A program made the translations under genes and the position numbers. A stretch of 64,000 bases of DNA from Pseudomonas frederiksbergensis (GTDB taxonomy: Bacteria > Pseudomonadota > Gammaproteobacteria > Pseudomonadales > Pseudomonadaceae), in the NCBI RefSeq assembly GCF_003732665.1, contig NZ_MOBP01000003.1:124001-188000 (forward strand). Reading direction: 5' to 3'. Below the pieces are notes generated by a model that saw only the letters and a program-made list of their open reading frames with translations, ran no database searches and was not told the DNA's origin. How positions within the stretch are numbered: position 1 is the first letter of the stretch; the number at the start of each line of letters is the position of its first letter. Shown in pieces: positions 16,954 to 29,005 of this stretch.

Positions 16954-17042
16954 GTGGGAGTGAGCCTGCTCGCGAAAGGGCCAGTACATCCAACATCAAT
17001 GTCGCCTGACACTCCGCTTTCGCGAGCAGGCTCGCTCCCACA
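16954..17042. repeat. REPIN B of a tandem pair, with changed arms
   Basis: Same loop start (AAGGGCCAGTACATCCAACA) as REPIN A, but the arms read GAGTGAGCCTGCTC and GAGCAGGCTCGCTC. The changes against REPIN A are mostly compensated on both arms, leaving one G-T pair. Confidence 0.9.
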
Positions 17043-17088
17043 ATGGATCGGCGGTGTGCAGGGTATTTTTGTTCGGTGCAGGACACAA

Positions 17089-17114
17089 ACAAAAACACCG
17101 CCCGAAGGCGGTGT
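17089..17114 (-). terminator. Terminator of acnA
   Basis: ACACCGCC-TTCG-GGCGGTGT stem with a TTCG tetraloop and a T-rich tail on the minus strand, about 20 bases past the acnA stop. Confidence 0.9.
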
Positions 17115-17132
17115 CTGTGTCAGCAGCGGTGC

Positions 17133-19874
<2,742 letters not shown>

Positions 19875-20096
19875 TTGAAATAACTCCTTTGGGTCCGCAC
19901 GGCTACGGACTGACGGGACAAGCAGAGCCTTTAACCTAGCCCTGTTCATTCGTTAAAGCTAATAACTGGACTCTATGGGCGAGTCCAAGGTTCCGAACTC
20001 GGCTATCATGCGCCGGTTTTCGTGACAGGCTTTGCTTCAACGCAAGCCTGGGCATCGCGCAGTGGCTGAATTCTCGCCATCTGCCCAGGAGTAAGA

Positions 20097-21170
20097 ATGA
20101 ACACCCTCTTTATGCATTGCCGGCCGGGCTTCGAAGGCGAAGTCTGTTCCGAGATTGCCGAACACGCCGCACGGCTGAACGTGGCCGGTTATGCCAAGGC
20201 CAAGACCGCCAGCGCCTGCGCCGAATTCATCTGCACCGAAGAAGACGGTGCCGAGCGCCTGATGCGTGGCCAGCGTTTCGCCGAATTGATCTTCCCGCGC
20301 CAATGGGCCCGGGGGATTTTCATCGACCTGCCGGAAACCGACCGCATCAGCGTGATCCTTGCGCACATCGTCGACTTCCCGGTATGCGGCAGCCTGTGGC
20401 TGGAAATGGTCGACACCAACGATGGCAAGGAGCTGTCGAACTTCTGCAAGAAGTTCGAAGGTCACTTGCGCAAGGCGCTGATGGCCGCCGGCAGACTGGT
20501 GGAAGATGCGAGCAAACCGCGCCTGTTGCTGACCTTCAAAAGCGGTCGTGAAGTGTTCGTCGGCCTGGCCGAGTCGAACAACTCGGCGATGTGGCCGATG
20601 GGGATCCCGCGCCTGAAGTTCCCGCGGGACGCGCCAAGCCGTTCGACTTTGAAGCTGGAAGAGGCCTGGCACCACTTTATCCCCCGGGATCAGTGGGACG
20701 AGCGTCTGCACAGCGACATGACTGGCGTCGACCTCGGCGCCGCGCCGGGCGGCTGGACCTGGCAACTGGTCAATCGCGGCATGCTGGTGACTGCCATCGA
20801 CAACGGCCCGATGGCCGAAAGCCTGATGGACACCGGTCTGGTACAACACTTGATGGCCGACGGCTTCACCTTCAAACCCCGTCAACCGGTGGACTGGATG
20901 GTGTGCGACATCGTAGAGAAACCGGCGCGCAACGCCGCGATGCTCGAAGAGTGGATTGGCGAAGGCCATTGCCGCGAAGCGGTGGTCAACCTCAAGCTGC
21001 CGATGAAACAGCGTTACGCGGAAGTGAAGCGCCTGCTCGAACGCATCGCCGAGGGCTTCAAGGAGCGCGGGATCAAGGTCGAGATCGGCTGTAAGCAGCT
21101 GTACCACGACCGCGAAGAAGTGACCTGCCACTTGCGCCGGATCGACGTGAAGAAACCCAAGTCCCGCTAA
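20097..21170 (+). CDS. rlmM: 23S rRNA 2'-O-ribose C2498 methyltransferase RlmM
   Basis: 357 residues. Uses SAM to methylate C2498 of 23S rRNA. It has an N-terminal THUMP-like part (LFMHCRPGFEGEVCSEI) and a Rossmann methyltransferase core with the SAM site VDLGAAPGGWTWQL near residue 215, DWMVCDIVEKPAR and a catalytic Lys in VVNLKLPMKQRY. ATG 20097 follows AGGAGTAAGA. It is divergent from acnA, with the shared promoter region at 19875-20096. The match to RlmM is strong along the whole length. Confidence 0.95.
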   Translation: MNTLFMHCRPGFEGEVCSEIAEHAARLNVAGYAKAKTASACAEFICTEEDGAERLMRGQRFAELIFPRQWARGIFIDLPETDRISVILAHIVDFPVCGSLWLEMVDTNDGKELSNFCKKFEGHLRKALMAAGRLVEDASKPRLLLTFKSGREVFVGLAESNNSAMWPMGIPRLKFPRDAPSRSTLKLEEAWHHFIPRDQWDERLHSDMTGVDLGAAPGGWTWQLVNRGMLVTAIDNGPMAESLMDTGLVQHLMADGFTFKPRQPVDWMVCDIVEKPARNAAMLEEWIGEGHCREAVVNLKLPMKQRYAEVKRLLERIAEGFKERGIKVEIGCKQLYHDREEVTCHLRRIDVKKPKSR

Positions 21171-21210
21171 GCCACACCGCCTACCCCGTATGTGCGGGGC
21201 GCTACACAGC

Positions 21211-21288
21211 CCTGTAGGAGCGAGGCTTGCCCGCGAAGCTTTTAGCGTCTTCAAGGACGCCTTCGCGGGCAAGCCTCGCTCCTACAGG
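21211..21288. repeat. REPIN, family 2
   Basis: Arms GTAGGAGCGAGGCTTGCCCG and inverse. The sequence differs from family 1 (GTAGG for GTGGG, GCGAGGCTTGCCCGC for GCGGGCTTGCTCGC). Located between rlmM and tusA. Confidence 0.9.
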
Positions 21289-21366
21289 GGCGGGGGCGGT
21301 GTTATGAGACAGATGACCGAACACCCGGCAATGCGCAACAATGCCGGCCAGTTTCAGGAGTGAATC

Positions 21367-21618
21367 ATGAGTGAAATGATTGATACGCCGGTTGACGGCA
21401 CCCTCGACGCCACCGGCCTCAACTGCCCGGAGCCGGTGATGATGCTGCACCAGCACATCCGTGATCTGGCGCCCGGCGGCCTGCTCAAGGTGATCGCCAC
21501 CGATCCGTCGACCCGGCGCGATATCCCCAAGTTCTGCGTGTTCCTCGACCATGAACTGGTCGGCCAGCATGAAGAGGCCGGCACCTACCTCTACTGGATC
21601 CGCAAGAAACTCGCTTAA
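21367..21618 (+). CDS. tusA: Sulfur carrier protein TusA
   Basis: 83 residues. Carries persulfide sulfur for tRNA 2-thiouridine and molybdenum cofactor metabolism. The TusA signature CPxP is intact ([11 protein letters not shown], sulfur-binding Cys about residue 20), followed by the conserved [24 protein letters not shown] 21367 follows CAGGAGTGAATC. Its stop overlaps the stop of the convergent MATE gene (TTAA). Confidence 0.95.
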   Translation: MSEMIDTPVDGTLDATGLNCPEPVMMLHQHIRDLAPGGLLKVIATDPSTRRDIPKFCVFLDHELVGQHEEAGTYLYWIRKKLA

Positions 21619-23015
21619 CCCGTCGACTTGCTGAGGCGGATCCGCTTGCGTGCACTGCGCGCCAGGCGGATCGACAGCATCAGCGCCGCGCAACTCAAGC
21701 CCACGATCAAACCCTGCCACAGCCCGCTCGGGCCGCTTGGCGCGCCCAGCCAGTCGGTCAGGCCCAGGGCGTAGCCCACTGGCAAACCAATCCCCCAGTA
21801 GGCGAACAACGTCAGGATCATCGTCACCCGGGTGTCCTGATAGCCGCGCAACGCACCCGCCGCTGTGACCTGGATTGCATCGGAAAACTGAAACAGCGCC
21901 GAATACACGATCAGCATTGCCGCGACATGAATCACCGTCGGATCAGTCGTGTAGATCGTGGCAATGTGTTCGCGCAGCAACAGCATCATGCTCGCCGACA
22001 GGCAGGCATAGGCCAACGCGCTGCCCATGCCGACACCGGCGGCGAAGCGCGCTTCCCGTGGTTCGTTGCGACCGAGTGCCTGGCCGACGCGCACGGTCAC
22101 AGCCATGCCCAACGAGTAAGGAATCATGAACACCAGGGAGCTGACGTTCAGCGCAATCTGGTGACCGGCCACGACCGTCGCGCCCAGGCTGCCGATCAGC
22201 AGGGCGATCACCGCGAAGATGCTCGATTCGGCAAACACCGCGATGCCGATCGGCAGGCCGATGCCCAGCAAGCGTTTGATCACCGACCATTGTGGCCAGT
22301 CGAAACGGCTGAACAGCTCGCTTTTCTGGTAGGCCGGCGCCCAGCGCGTATAGGCCACCATGCCGAGGGCCATGAACCACATGACAATCCCCGTCGCCCA
22401 GCCACAGCCGGCGCCGCCCATGGCGGGCACACCCAAGTGACCATAAATGAACACGTAGTTGAGCGGGATGTTCAGCGCCAGTGCGCACAGGCCGAGGATC
22501 ATCGCCGGGCGCGTGCGGCCCATGCCGTCGCTGAAACAGCGCAACACATGGTAGAACGCCACCGCTGGCAAACCGGCGGCAATGCCGTGCAGGTATTGCA
22601 TGCACGGGCCGATCAGTTCCGGATCGACTTTCATCAGGTGCAGGATCGGTTCGGCGGCGACGAGCATGGCCGTCGCCATCAAGCCCACCACCAGCGCCAG
22701 CCACAGGGCCTGCCGCACGATCGGGCCGATCTCGCTGTGGGTGCCGGCGCCGAAGCGCTGGGCGACTTTCGGTGTGGTCGCCAGCAGCGTGCCGGTCATC
22801 AACAAAAACACCGGGACCCAGATCGAGTTGCCCAGCGCCACGGCGGCCAGGTCTCGCGGCCCGACCCGGCCGGCCATCACCGCATCGACGAAGCCCATGG
22901 CGGTGGTCGCCAGTTGCGCGATCATGATCGGCAGCGCCAGGGCGAACAGGTTCTTCAGCTCCAGGCGAACCCGGGCGGGGCGGGTGAGGGCGGTTGCAGT
23001 GGGGCGGTCAGTCAC
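21615..23015 (-). CDS. MATE-family multidrug/Na+ antiporter (NorM-like)
   Basis: About 466 residues with twelve predicted membrane helices and MATE hallmarks ([20 protein letters not shown] at the first helix, [28 protein letters not shown]). It exports cationic compounds in exchange for Na+ or H+. The start is uncertain: the frame is open to 23066, but GTG 23015 ([10 protein letters not shown]) gives the most family-like N-terminus, though without a strong ribosome site. Convergent with tusA, sharing TTAA at the stops. Substrate not predictable. Confidence 0.9.
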   Translation of the reverse strand: MTDRPTATALTRPARVRLELKNLFALALPIMIAQLATTAMGFVDAVMAGRVGPRDLAAVALGNSIWVPVFLLMTGTLLATTPKVAQRFGAGTHSEIGPIVRQALWLALVVGLMATAMLVAAEPILHLMKVDPELIGPCMQYLHGIAAGLPAVAFYHVLRCFSDGMGRTRPAMILGLCALALNIPLNYVFIYGHLGVPAMGGAGCGWATGIVMWFMALGMVAYTRWAPAYQKSELFSRFDWPQWSVIKRLLGIGLPIGIAVFAESSIFAVIALLIGSLGATVVAGHQIALNVSSLVFMIPYSLGMAVTVRVGQALGRNEPREARFAAGVGMGSALAYACLSASMMLLLREHIATIYTTDPTVIHVAAMLIVYSALFQFSDAIQVTAAGALRGYQDTRVTMILTLFAYWGIGLPVGYALGLTDWLGAPSGPSGLWQGLIVGLSCAALMLSIRLARSARKRIRLSKSTG

Positions 23016-23191
23016 GGAATTCAAGGGCGAAGCGTCCAGGGTATTTGATGCGCAAGGGCGGCGCATTCTACCCGCTGACGCGCCAGTCAGGAAAAGAGCT
23101 GTGTTAGGGATTTGTAATCCTCTCTCACCTGCAAGCTAGGCGTGGCGTGTCATCTACAACTACACTGCCGATCCGCCAAAGGAGCCTCGCC

Positions 23192-24334
23192 ATGCTGATT
23201 GTTGCCGACGAAAATATCCCGCTGCTCGATGCCTTCTTCGAAGGTTTCGGTGAAATCCGCCGGGTGCCGGGGCGTTCCATCGACCGTGCGACGGTTGAAC
23301 AGGCCGATGTATTGCTGGTGCGTTCGGTGACCAACGTCAACCGCGCATTGCTCGAAGGCAGCAATGTGAAGTTTGTCGGCACTTGCACCATCGGCACCGA
23401 TCACCTGGACCTGGATTACTTCCAACAGGCCGGCATCACCTGGTCCAGCGCACCCGGCTGCAATGCCCGGGGCGTGGTCGACTACGTGCTCGGCAGCCTG
23501 CTGACCCTGGCCGAAATCGAAGGCGCCGACCTGACTAAACGCACCTACGGCGTAGTCGGTGCCGGCGAAGTGGGCGGGCGACTGGTCAAAGTCCTGCAAG
23601 GCCTGGGCTGGAACGTGCTGGTCTGCGATCCGCCCCGGCAAGCGGCGCAGGGCGGCGATTTCGTCAGCCTTGAGCAGATCATCGAACAGTGCGACGTCAT
23701 CAGCCTGCACACGCCGTTAAAGAAGCACGGCGCGCAATCGACCTGGCATCTGTTCGATAAAACCCGATTGAATCAACTCAAGCCCGGCACCTGGCTGATC
23801 AACGCCAGTCGCGGTCCGGTGGTGGATAACGCCGCTTTGCGCCAAGTGTTGTTGCAGCGTGAAGACTTGCAAGCGGTGCTGGACGTGTGGGAAGGCGAGC
23901 CGGAAGTCGACGTGGCGCTGGCTGACCTGTGCGTGCTGGCGACCCCGCACATCGCCGGTTACAGCCTCGACGGCAAGCAGCGCGGCACGGCGCAGATCTA
24001 TCAGGCGTATTGCGACTTCCTCGGTCAACCGGCCCAGGTCAGCCTCAGCGATTTGCTGCCAGCGCCGTGGTTGTCGCAGGTGACCCTCAATGCTGAAAGC
24101 GATCCGGCCTGGGCGTTGGCGATGTTGTGCCGTGGCGTGTACGACCCGCGCCGCGACGATGCGGATTTCCGCCGCAGCCTGGTCGGCACGGTGAGCGAAC
24201 AGCGGGTGGCGTTTGATGGGCTACGGAAAAATTACCCGTCGCGCCGGGAGATTGATGGGTTGCAGGTGAGAATTGAAGGGGAATCGGCAGAGTTGCAAAA
24301 GATAGTGGCGGCCCTTGGCGCGGTGGCGGTCTAG
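23192..24334 (+). CDS. pdxB: Erythronate-4-phosphate dehydrogenase
   Basis: 380 residues. Second step of DXP-dependent pyridoxal phosphate synthesis. A D-2-hydroxyacid dehydrogenase fold: N-terminal [19 protein letters not shown]-binding [17 protein letters not shown] near residue 120; catalytic Arg in [10 protein letters not shown]; Glu/His in WEGEPEVD and [10 protein letters not shown]. The C-terminal PdxB-specific dimerisation region is present ([12 protein letters not shown]). ATG 23192 follows AAAGGAG; the open stretch before it is non-coding. Single gene followed by a REPIN. Confidence 0.96.
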   Translation: MLIVADENIPLLDAFFEGFGEIRRVPGRSIDRATVEQADVLLVRSVTNVNRALLEGSNVKFVGTCTIGTDHLDLDYFQQAGITWSSAPGCNARGVVDYVLGSLLTLAEIEGADLTKRTYGVVGAGEVGGRLVKVLQGLGWNVLVCDPPRQAAQGGDFVSLEQIIEQCDVISLHTPLKKHGAQSTWHLFDKTRLNQLKPGTWLINASRGPVVDNAALRQVLLQREDLQAVLDVWEGEPEVDVALADLCVLATPHIAGYSLDGKQRGTAQIYQAYCDFLGQPAQVSLSDLLPAPWLSQVTLNAESDPAWALAMLCRGVYDPRRDDADFRRSLVGTVSEQRVAFDGLRKNYPSRREIDGLQVRIEGESAELQKIVAALGAVAV

Positions 24335-24348
24335 GGATCGAGTCGGCC

Positions 24349-24440
24349 CCTTCGCGAGCAAGCCCGCTCCCACAGGGATTTTGGGTAAACTCAATTATGT
24401 GTTCGACCGACATCCCTGTGGGAGCGGGCTTGCTCGCGAA
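24349..24440. repeat. REPIN, family 1
   Basis: TTCGCGAGCAAGCCCGCTCC ... inverse, between pdxB and the convergent small gene. Confidence 0.9.
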
Positions 24441-24472
24441 TAGCCGCACCACTATTCCCTGACGAACACCCA

Positions 24473-24500
24473 CAAAAAACCCGGCCAACCAGGGCCGGGT
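24473..24500 (-). terminator. Terminator of the small gene at 24520
   Basis: ACCCGGCC-CTGGTT-GGCCGGGT stem followed on the minus strand by TTTTTT. Confidence 0.85.
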
Positions 24501-24519
24501 CAAGAAGACGGTGGCTATA

Positions 24520-24699
24520 TCACTCTTGTTCGGCAGGCTTGACCAATCGCTTCTCCAGTTCGCGGCAAGCGTCCTGGATCATGCCTTCAGTGATCGGTAC
24601 TTCGCGCCCGTCTGCATCGATAATCGAGCAACCCAGAGACTGGTCTGGCTGTGTGCGGATCACTTGAATCTTGTCTTCGCTGCTGTTTTGCAAGGACAT
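24520..24699 (-). CDS. Small conserved hypothetical protein (59 aa)
   Basis: 59 residues, starting MSLQNSSEDKIQVIRTQPD. I recall similar small proteins beside pdxB in pseudomonads but know no function. It is acidic and soluble, without membrane helix or cysteine pairs, and ends in a helix rich in Lys/Glu (CRELEKRLVKPAEQE). ATG 24699 is chosen over an upstream ATG (24714) because GAGGAGACAGG precedes it; the upstream ATG overlaps that ribosome site. A clean terminator follows, supporting an expressed gene. Confidence 0.7.
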   Translation of the reverse strand: MSLQNSSEDKIQVIRTQPDQSLGCSIIDADGREVPITEGMIQDACRELEKRLVKPAEQE

Positions 24700-24956
24700 G
24701 GCCTGTCTCCTCATCAGGTTGTGTGCTTACTGTAAAACCGCCAAGTGACCGGGCTGTGACAACTCCCTACGGTCTCTCGAGGTCGGCAATATCAGTCCAC
24801 CAGAAATAGTGCATCGTTGCCACCCGGACTTTAGACCAATAGCGTCTAGGCACTAGTCGCGGCGGTCATAATTAACCTGACTCATTGTGATTTACAGAGT
24901 TCCACCCCATTGAGAGTGTAGGCAGGCCCTATCAATCGCTACTGTCGCGAACCTGG

Positions 24957-26765
24957 ATGAACCCGATGCTCACTTCCCGTCACCGTCGCGCCTTGCGCCT
25001 GACCCTTCATTTTCTTGCGCCGTATCGCTGGCCGGCCATTGGCGCCTTACTCGCGTTGATCGTCACGGCGGGCATCACGTTGTCCATGGGCCAGGGCATT
25101 CGCCTGTTGGTGGACCAGGGTTTCATGACCCAATCGCCGCATTTGCTCAACCAGTCCATCGGCTTGTTCATGGTCCTGGTGGTCGGGCTGGCCATCGGCA
25201 CGTTTGCGCGTTTTTATCTGGTGTCGTGGATTGGCGAGCGGGTGGTCGCGGACATTCGCCGCCAGGTGTTCAACCATCTGGTTTACCTGCACCCAGGTTT
25301 TTATGAAGACAACCGCAGCTCCGAAATCCAGTCGCGGCTGACTGCCGACACCACGCTGCTGCAATCGGTGATCGGCTCGTCGCTGTCGCTGTTTTTGCGC
25401 AACTTGCTGATGGTGATCGGCGGGATCGTGTTGCTGTTTATCACCAACCCCAAGCTCACCAGCATCGTGGTGATTGCCTTGCCGCTGGTGGTCGCGCCGA
25501 TCCTGATCTTCGGGCGGCGGGTCAGGAGCCTGTCCCGCGAAAGCCAGGACCGGATCGCCGATGTCGGCAGCTACGTCTCCGAAACCCTCGGCCAGATCAA
25601 GACCGTGCAGGCCTATAACCATCAGGTCCAGGACGAAAAACGCTTTGCCATCACCGTGGAACAAGCCTTCGACACCGCGCGTAAACGCATCCTCCAGCGG
25701 TCGTGGTTGATCACGCTGGTGATCGTGCTGGTGCTGGGGGCGGTTGGGGTCATGCTCTGGGTCGGTGGCATGGACGTGATCGCCGGGCGGATTTCCGGTG
25801 GCGAACTGGCGGCGTTTGTGTTCTACAGCCTGATCGTCGGCAGTGCCTTCGGCACTTTGAGCGAAGTCATTGGCGAGTTGCAGCGGGCGGCTGGCGCGGC
25901 GGAGCGGATTGCCGAACTGCTGCGCTCGGAAAACATCATCCAGCCGCCGACCAGTGGGCTGGTGGCGTTGCCCGAGCGGGTGAAAGGGAACCTGGAGTTG
26001 CAGGATGTGCGTTTTTCCTACCCGTCGCGTCCTGAAAGCTACGCGGTCAATGGCCTGAATCTGACGATCAACGCGGGCGAAACCCTGGCGCTGGTCGGCC
26101 CCTCCGGCGCGGGCAAGTCCACCGTGTATGACCTGCTGCTGCGCTTCTACGACCCCGCCGAAGGACGCATCCTCCTCGACGGCGTGCCGCTGACCCAACT
26201 CGATCCACTGGACCTGCGCCGCTGCTTCGCCCTGGTCTCGCAAAACCCGGCGCTGTTCTTCGGCAGCATTGAAGAGAACATCCGCTACGGCAACCCGGGC
26301 GCGACCCTGGCCCAGGTCCAGGAAGCGGCAAAAATCGCCTACGCCCACGACTTCATCGAACAAATGCCAAACGGCTACCAGACCCACCTCGGCGACGGCG
26401 GCCTCGGCCTGTCTGGCGGCCAGCGCCAACGCCTGGCCATCGCCCGGGCGCTGCTGGTGGACGCCCCCATCCTGTTGCTGGACGAAGCCACCAGCGCCCT
26501 CGATGCCCAAAGCGAACACCTGATCCAGCAAGCCCTGCCCAGCCTGATGAAAAACCGCACCACCCTGGTCATCGCCCACCGCTTGGCCACCGTAAAAAAC
26601 GCCGACCGGATCGCGGTGATGGACCAAGGGAAACTGGTGGCGGTGGGCACGCATCAGGAGCTGGTGGCGAGCAATGCGTTGTATGCGCGGTTGGCGGCGT
26701 TGCAGTTTAGTGATGGTCGAGATACTCAGACCGACCCAGTAACCGACCCAGTAGCGACCAAGTAA
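24957..26765 (+). CDS. ABC transporter, fused permease/ATPase (MsbA/LmrA-type exporter)
   Basis: 602 residues. N-terminal six-helix exporter domain (residues ~15-310) and C-terminal ATPase with Walker A GPSGAGKST, Q-loop LVSQNPALF, signature LSGGQRQR, Walker B ILLLDEATSALD and switch IAHRLATV. A homodimeric half-transporter for a lipid, drug or peptide; substrate not predictable. Starts at 24957 or, equally possible, the ATG at 24966. The tail TDPVTDPVATK is encoded by a 12-base tandem repeat that contains the stop codon. Single gene, ended by a bidirectional terminator shared with slt. Confidence 0.92.
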   Translation: MNPMLTSRHRRALRLTLHFLAPYRWPAIGALLALIVTAGITLSMGQGIRLLVDQGFMTQSPHLLNQSIGLFMVLVVGLAIGTFARFYLVSWIGERVVADIRRQVFNHLVYLHPGFYEDNRSSEIQSRLTADTTLLQSVIGSSLSLFLRNLLMVIGGIVLLFITNPKLTSIVVIALPLVVAPILIFGRRVRSLSRESQDRIADVGSYVSETLGQIKTVQAYNHQVQDEKRFAITVEQAFDTARKRILQRSWLITLVIVLVLGAVGVMLWVGGMDVIAGRISGGELAAFVFYSLIVGSAFGTLSEVIGELQRAAGAAERIAELLRSENIIQPPTSGLVALPERVKGNLELQDVRFSYPSRPESYAVNGLNLTINAGETLALVGPSGAGKSTVYDLLLRFYDPAEGRILLDGVPLTQLDPLDLRRCFALVSQNPALFFGSIEENIRYGNPGATLAQVQEAAKIAYAHDFIEQMPNGYQTHLGDGGLGLSGGQRQRLAIARALLVDAPILLLDEATSALDAQSEHLIQQALPSLMKNRTTLVIAHRLATVKNADRIAVMDQGKLVAVGTHQELVASNALYARLAALQFSDGRDTQTDPVTDPVATK

Positions 26766-26788
26766 CCGACTAAGTAACCGACCAAGTA
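26730..26788 (+). repeat. 12-base tandem repeat spanning the ABC transporter stop codon
   Basis: Five imperfect copies of ACCGACCCAGTA (third copy one base short). The first two encode TDPV twice; the missing base in the third shifts the frame to a TAA, and the last two copies are untranslated. Confidence 0.85.
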
Positions 26789-26797
26789 GAGCGTCAC

Positions 26798-26833
26798 AAA
26801 AAATGCCCGCATCAATCGATGCGGGCATTTTTG
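26798..26833. terminator. Bidirectional terminator between the ABC gene and slt
   Basis: AATGCCCGCATC and GATGCGGGCATT stem with A-run on the left and T-run on the right, serving both convergent genes. Confidence 0.9.
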
Positions 26834-26863
26834 TTTACGGTTCAGCGCAAGATCAATAGACCA

Positions 26864-28792
26864 TCACTGATCATCGAAATACCGCTCATGCCAATCCACC
26901 AGCGGTTGCGGCGAGTTCAGCTTCTGGCCGTAGATCACTGAGTACGACAGTACGTTTTGCACGTATTGGCGGGTTTCGTCGAACGGGATGCTTTCCACCC
27001 ACACGTCGAAGCTCAGGTGATCCGCGCCGCGCAGCCATTGGCGCACGCGGCCGGGGCCGGCGTTGTAGGCGGCGGAGGCGAGGACGCGGTTGCCGTTGAA
27101 CTGGCTGTGGACCTGGCTCAGGTAAGCGGCGCCGAGCTGGATGTTTTTGTCCGGATCGAGCACTTGCTGGGGCGAGGCCAGGGGGATGCTGAACTTGCGC
27201 GCGGTTTCCTTGGCGGTGCCGGGCATCAGTTGCATCAGACCGCTGGCGCCGACGCCGGAGCGGGCGTCGTCCATGAACGCGCTTTCCTGGCGCGTGATAG
27301 CGAACACCCAGCTCGAATGCAGGCCACGGACCTTGGCTTCACGCACCAGAGTGTCGCGGTGGGCCATCGGGAAGCGAATGTCCAGGTCGTCCCAGTACTG
27401 CGCCTGACTGATGGTGCGGATCGCCGGGAAGTACCATTTCAGGTCGTAGGCCAGTTTTGCCTGGGCAACCATTTCGTCGCGGCTGAAGTGGCGGCTGACG
27501 TAATACCATTCGCGACGGCCATCGACCACCTGGCCACGGGCGTGCAGCTCCAGGGCGCGACGGATACCGGGGGTGTTGCGCACTTTATTGATGGTGGCCT
27601 GGCTGAGGACCAGTGGTTTGTTGAGCAGCGAGTAAGGCAGTTGCGAACGGTCGGCGGCAAGGAAACCGTAGAAGTCACGCTCGCGGGCTAGGCCCTTGTA
27701 CAGCGTTTGCGCTTCCGGGTTCTGCGGCTGCGCCAGTTCCAGGCTGCGTGCCTGCCAGTAGCGCCAGCGATTGGTGGTGGCCAGGTCCTGGGGCAAGCGG
27801 CGGGTCAACTGATAGGCGTCGTCCCAGCGCGCCAGGCGCAGCAGCAGGCGCAGGCGCCATTCGGACACGGTGTTGTCCCGCAGCTCCGGGTCGTACTTGG
27901 TCATCACATCGAGTGCGCGGGGATCATAGCGCCGGGCAAGAGTCAGGCCGATTTCCCGGGCGATCGCCACTTTTTCATCCCGGGAGAAGTGCATGCTGCT
28001 GGCATAACCGTCGAGCAGGTCCATGGCCTTGTCCGGATCCTGCTTGGCCAGGCGGCGCAAGCCAAGGCTGACGATGTCGGACATCGGCTCGTCGGCCGGG
28101 ACAAATCGTGAAGGCTGGTTGAGCAACTCGGGTTTCTGCGCCACATCAATCAACAGGCGACCGCGTGGGGCGAGGGTGCTCAGGCCATTGACCAGGCTGT
28201 TGGCCAGCGGATAGTTGCGTGCCTGTGCCGCGAGTTTGGTGCGTTCCCAGCGTTTCTGTTCGGTCAGTTGACCGTCGGCGGCCCAGGCGCCGAACAGACC
28301 ATCGCAGGCCTCGGGTTGGGATTTGCCGGTCAGCCAGAGTTTGTCGGCGTTGGCGTAACCCTGGGCCTTGAGGTTATGGCCGATCTCGTACTGCGCGTTC
28401 AGGCAGTCCAGTTCGGTGAAGTTGAGCTTGGGGTCGTAATACTTGACGAAGGTCGCCCAGTCCCCGCGATCGGCCAGCCAGCGCAACCAGCGTAATTTCA
28501 TCCAGTTGGCCTGGGGCAGATCACCGTGTTCGGCGAGGAATTTCTCGATTTCGGCGTTGCTCGCGGTTTTAAGGCGCGCGGTCAGTTCGTCGTAGGCGAG
28601 GTACGGTTCCAGCGGGTAATCACTGAGGGCCTGGCTGTAACGGAAATAAGGCTCGGAATCGCCTTTGGCCAAGGCACGCTTGGCTTCATCGTAATACTGG
28701 CGTTGGGTGGACAGATCCACCGCCTGGACTGATTGGGCGGCAGTGGCAGAAAGAAGCAAACACGAAAAAAGACTGAAAAGGCGACTGCGCAT
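26864..28792 (-). CDS. slt: Soluble lytic murein transglycosylase
   Basis: 642 residues with a signal peptide (MRSRLFSLFSCLLLSATAAQSVQA), so periplasmic. Cleaves peptidoglycan glycan strands to 1,6-anhydromuropeptides. The long alpha-helical ring domain occupies residues ~30-450. The C-terminal SLT domain has the catalytic Glu in FAITRQESAFM, then GASGLMQLMPGTA and AAYNAGPGRVRQW. ATG 28792 gives a normal signal peptide; the open frame continues 16 codons upstream. Convergent with the ABC exporter and divergent from uup. Its products are the substrates of NagZ, encoded later in the window. Confidence 0.94.
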   Translation of the reverse strand: MRSRLFSLFSCLLLSATAAQSVQAVDLSTQRQYYDEAKRALAKGDSEPYFRYSQALSDYPLEPYLAYDELTARLKTASNAEIEKFLAEHGDLPQANWMKLRWLRWLADRGDWATFVKYYDPKLNFTELDCLNAQYEIGHNLKAQGYANADKLWLTGKSQPEACDGLFGAWAADGQLTEQKRWERTKLAAQARNYPLANSLVNGLSTLAPRGRLLIDVAQKPELLNQPSRFVPADEPMSDIVSLGLRRLAKQDPDKAMDLLDGYASSMHFSRDEKVAIAREIGLTLARRYDPRALDVMTKYDPELRDNTVSEWRLRLLLRLARWDDAYQLTRRLPQDLATTNRWRYWQARSLELAQPQNPEAQTLYKGLARERDFYGFLAADRSQLPYSLLNKPLVLSQATINKVRNTPGIRRALELHARGQVVDGRREWYYVSRHFSRDEMVAQAKLAYDLKWYFPAIRTISQAQYWDDLDIRFPMAHRDTLVREAKVRGLHSSWVFAITRQESAFMDDARSGVGASGLMQLMPGTAKETARKFSIPLASPQQVLDPDKNIQLGAAYLSQVHSQFNGNRVLASAAYNAGPGRVRQWLRGADHLSFDVWVESIPFDETRQYVQNVLSYSVIYGQKLNSPQPLVDWHERYFDDQ

Positions 28793-29005
28793 GAGACATC
28801 CGGGCAGAAAAATCATGACAAGTGCTGGCGATGCCCACACTGAATAATCTGTAGCTTAGCCTTTTGCCAGCGACGGGCGAAAGCTTTGCCGGCCTGTCAG
28901 TGCAAGATCGCAACAATTGTCATGCAGAGTGCTACACAGGTGAAATTGCCGGCCTTCTGAAGCCTCAAGTCAGGTAGAATGCGCGCCCGGTTTTTGGAGA
29001 AGCTC

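Larger units (their letters stand above)
16773..17132. other. REPIN-filled intergenic region
   Basis: 360 bases between the CPBP gene and acnA, occupied by two tandem REPINs and the acnA terminator; no gene is seen. Confidence 0.8.

Noticed and set aside
16818..17042. The tandem REPINs as a CRISPR array
   Set aside because: Only two units, each an inverted pair with the same loop; no spacer diversity and no cas gene.
23016..23066. ATG at 23066 as start of the MATE gene
   Set aside because: The additional 17 residues (RRPCASNTLDASPLNS) lack family character; GTG 23015 is preferred but not certain.
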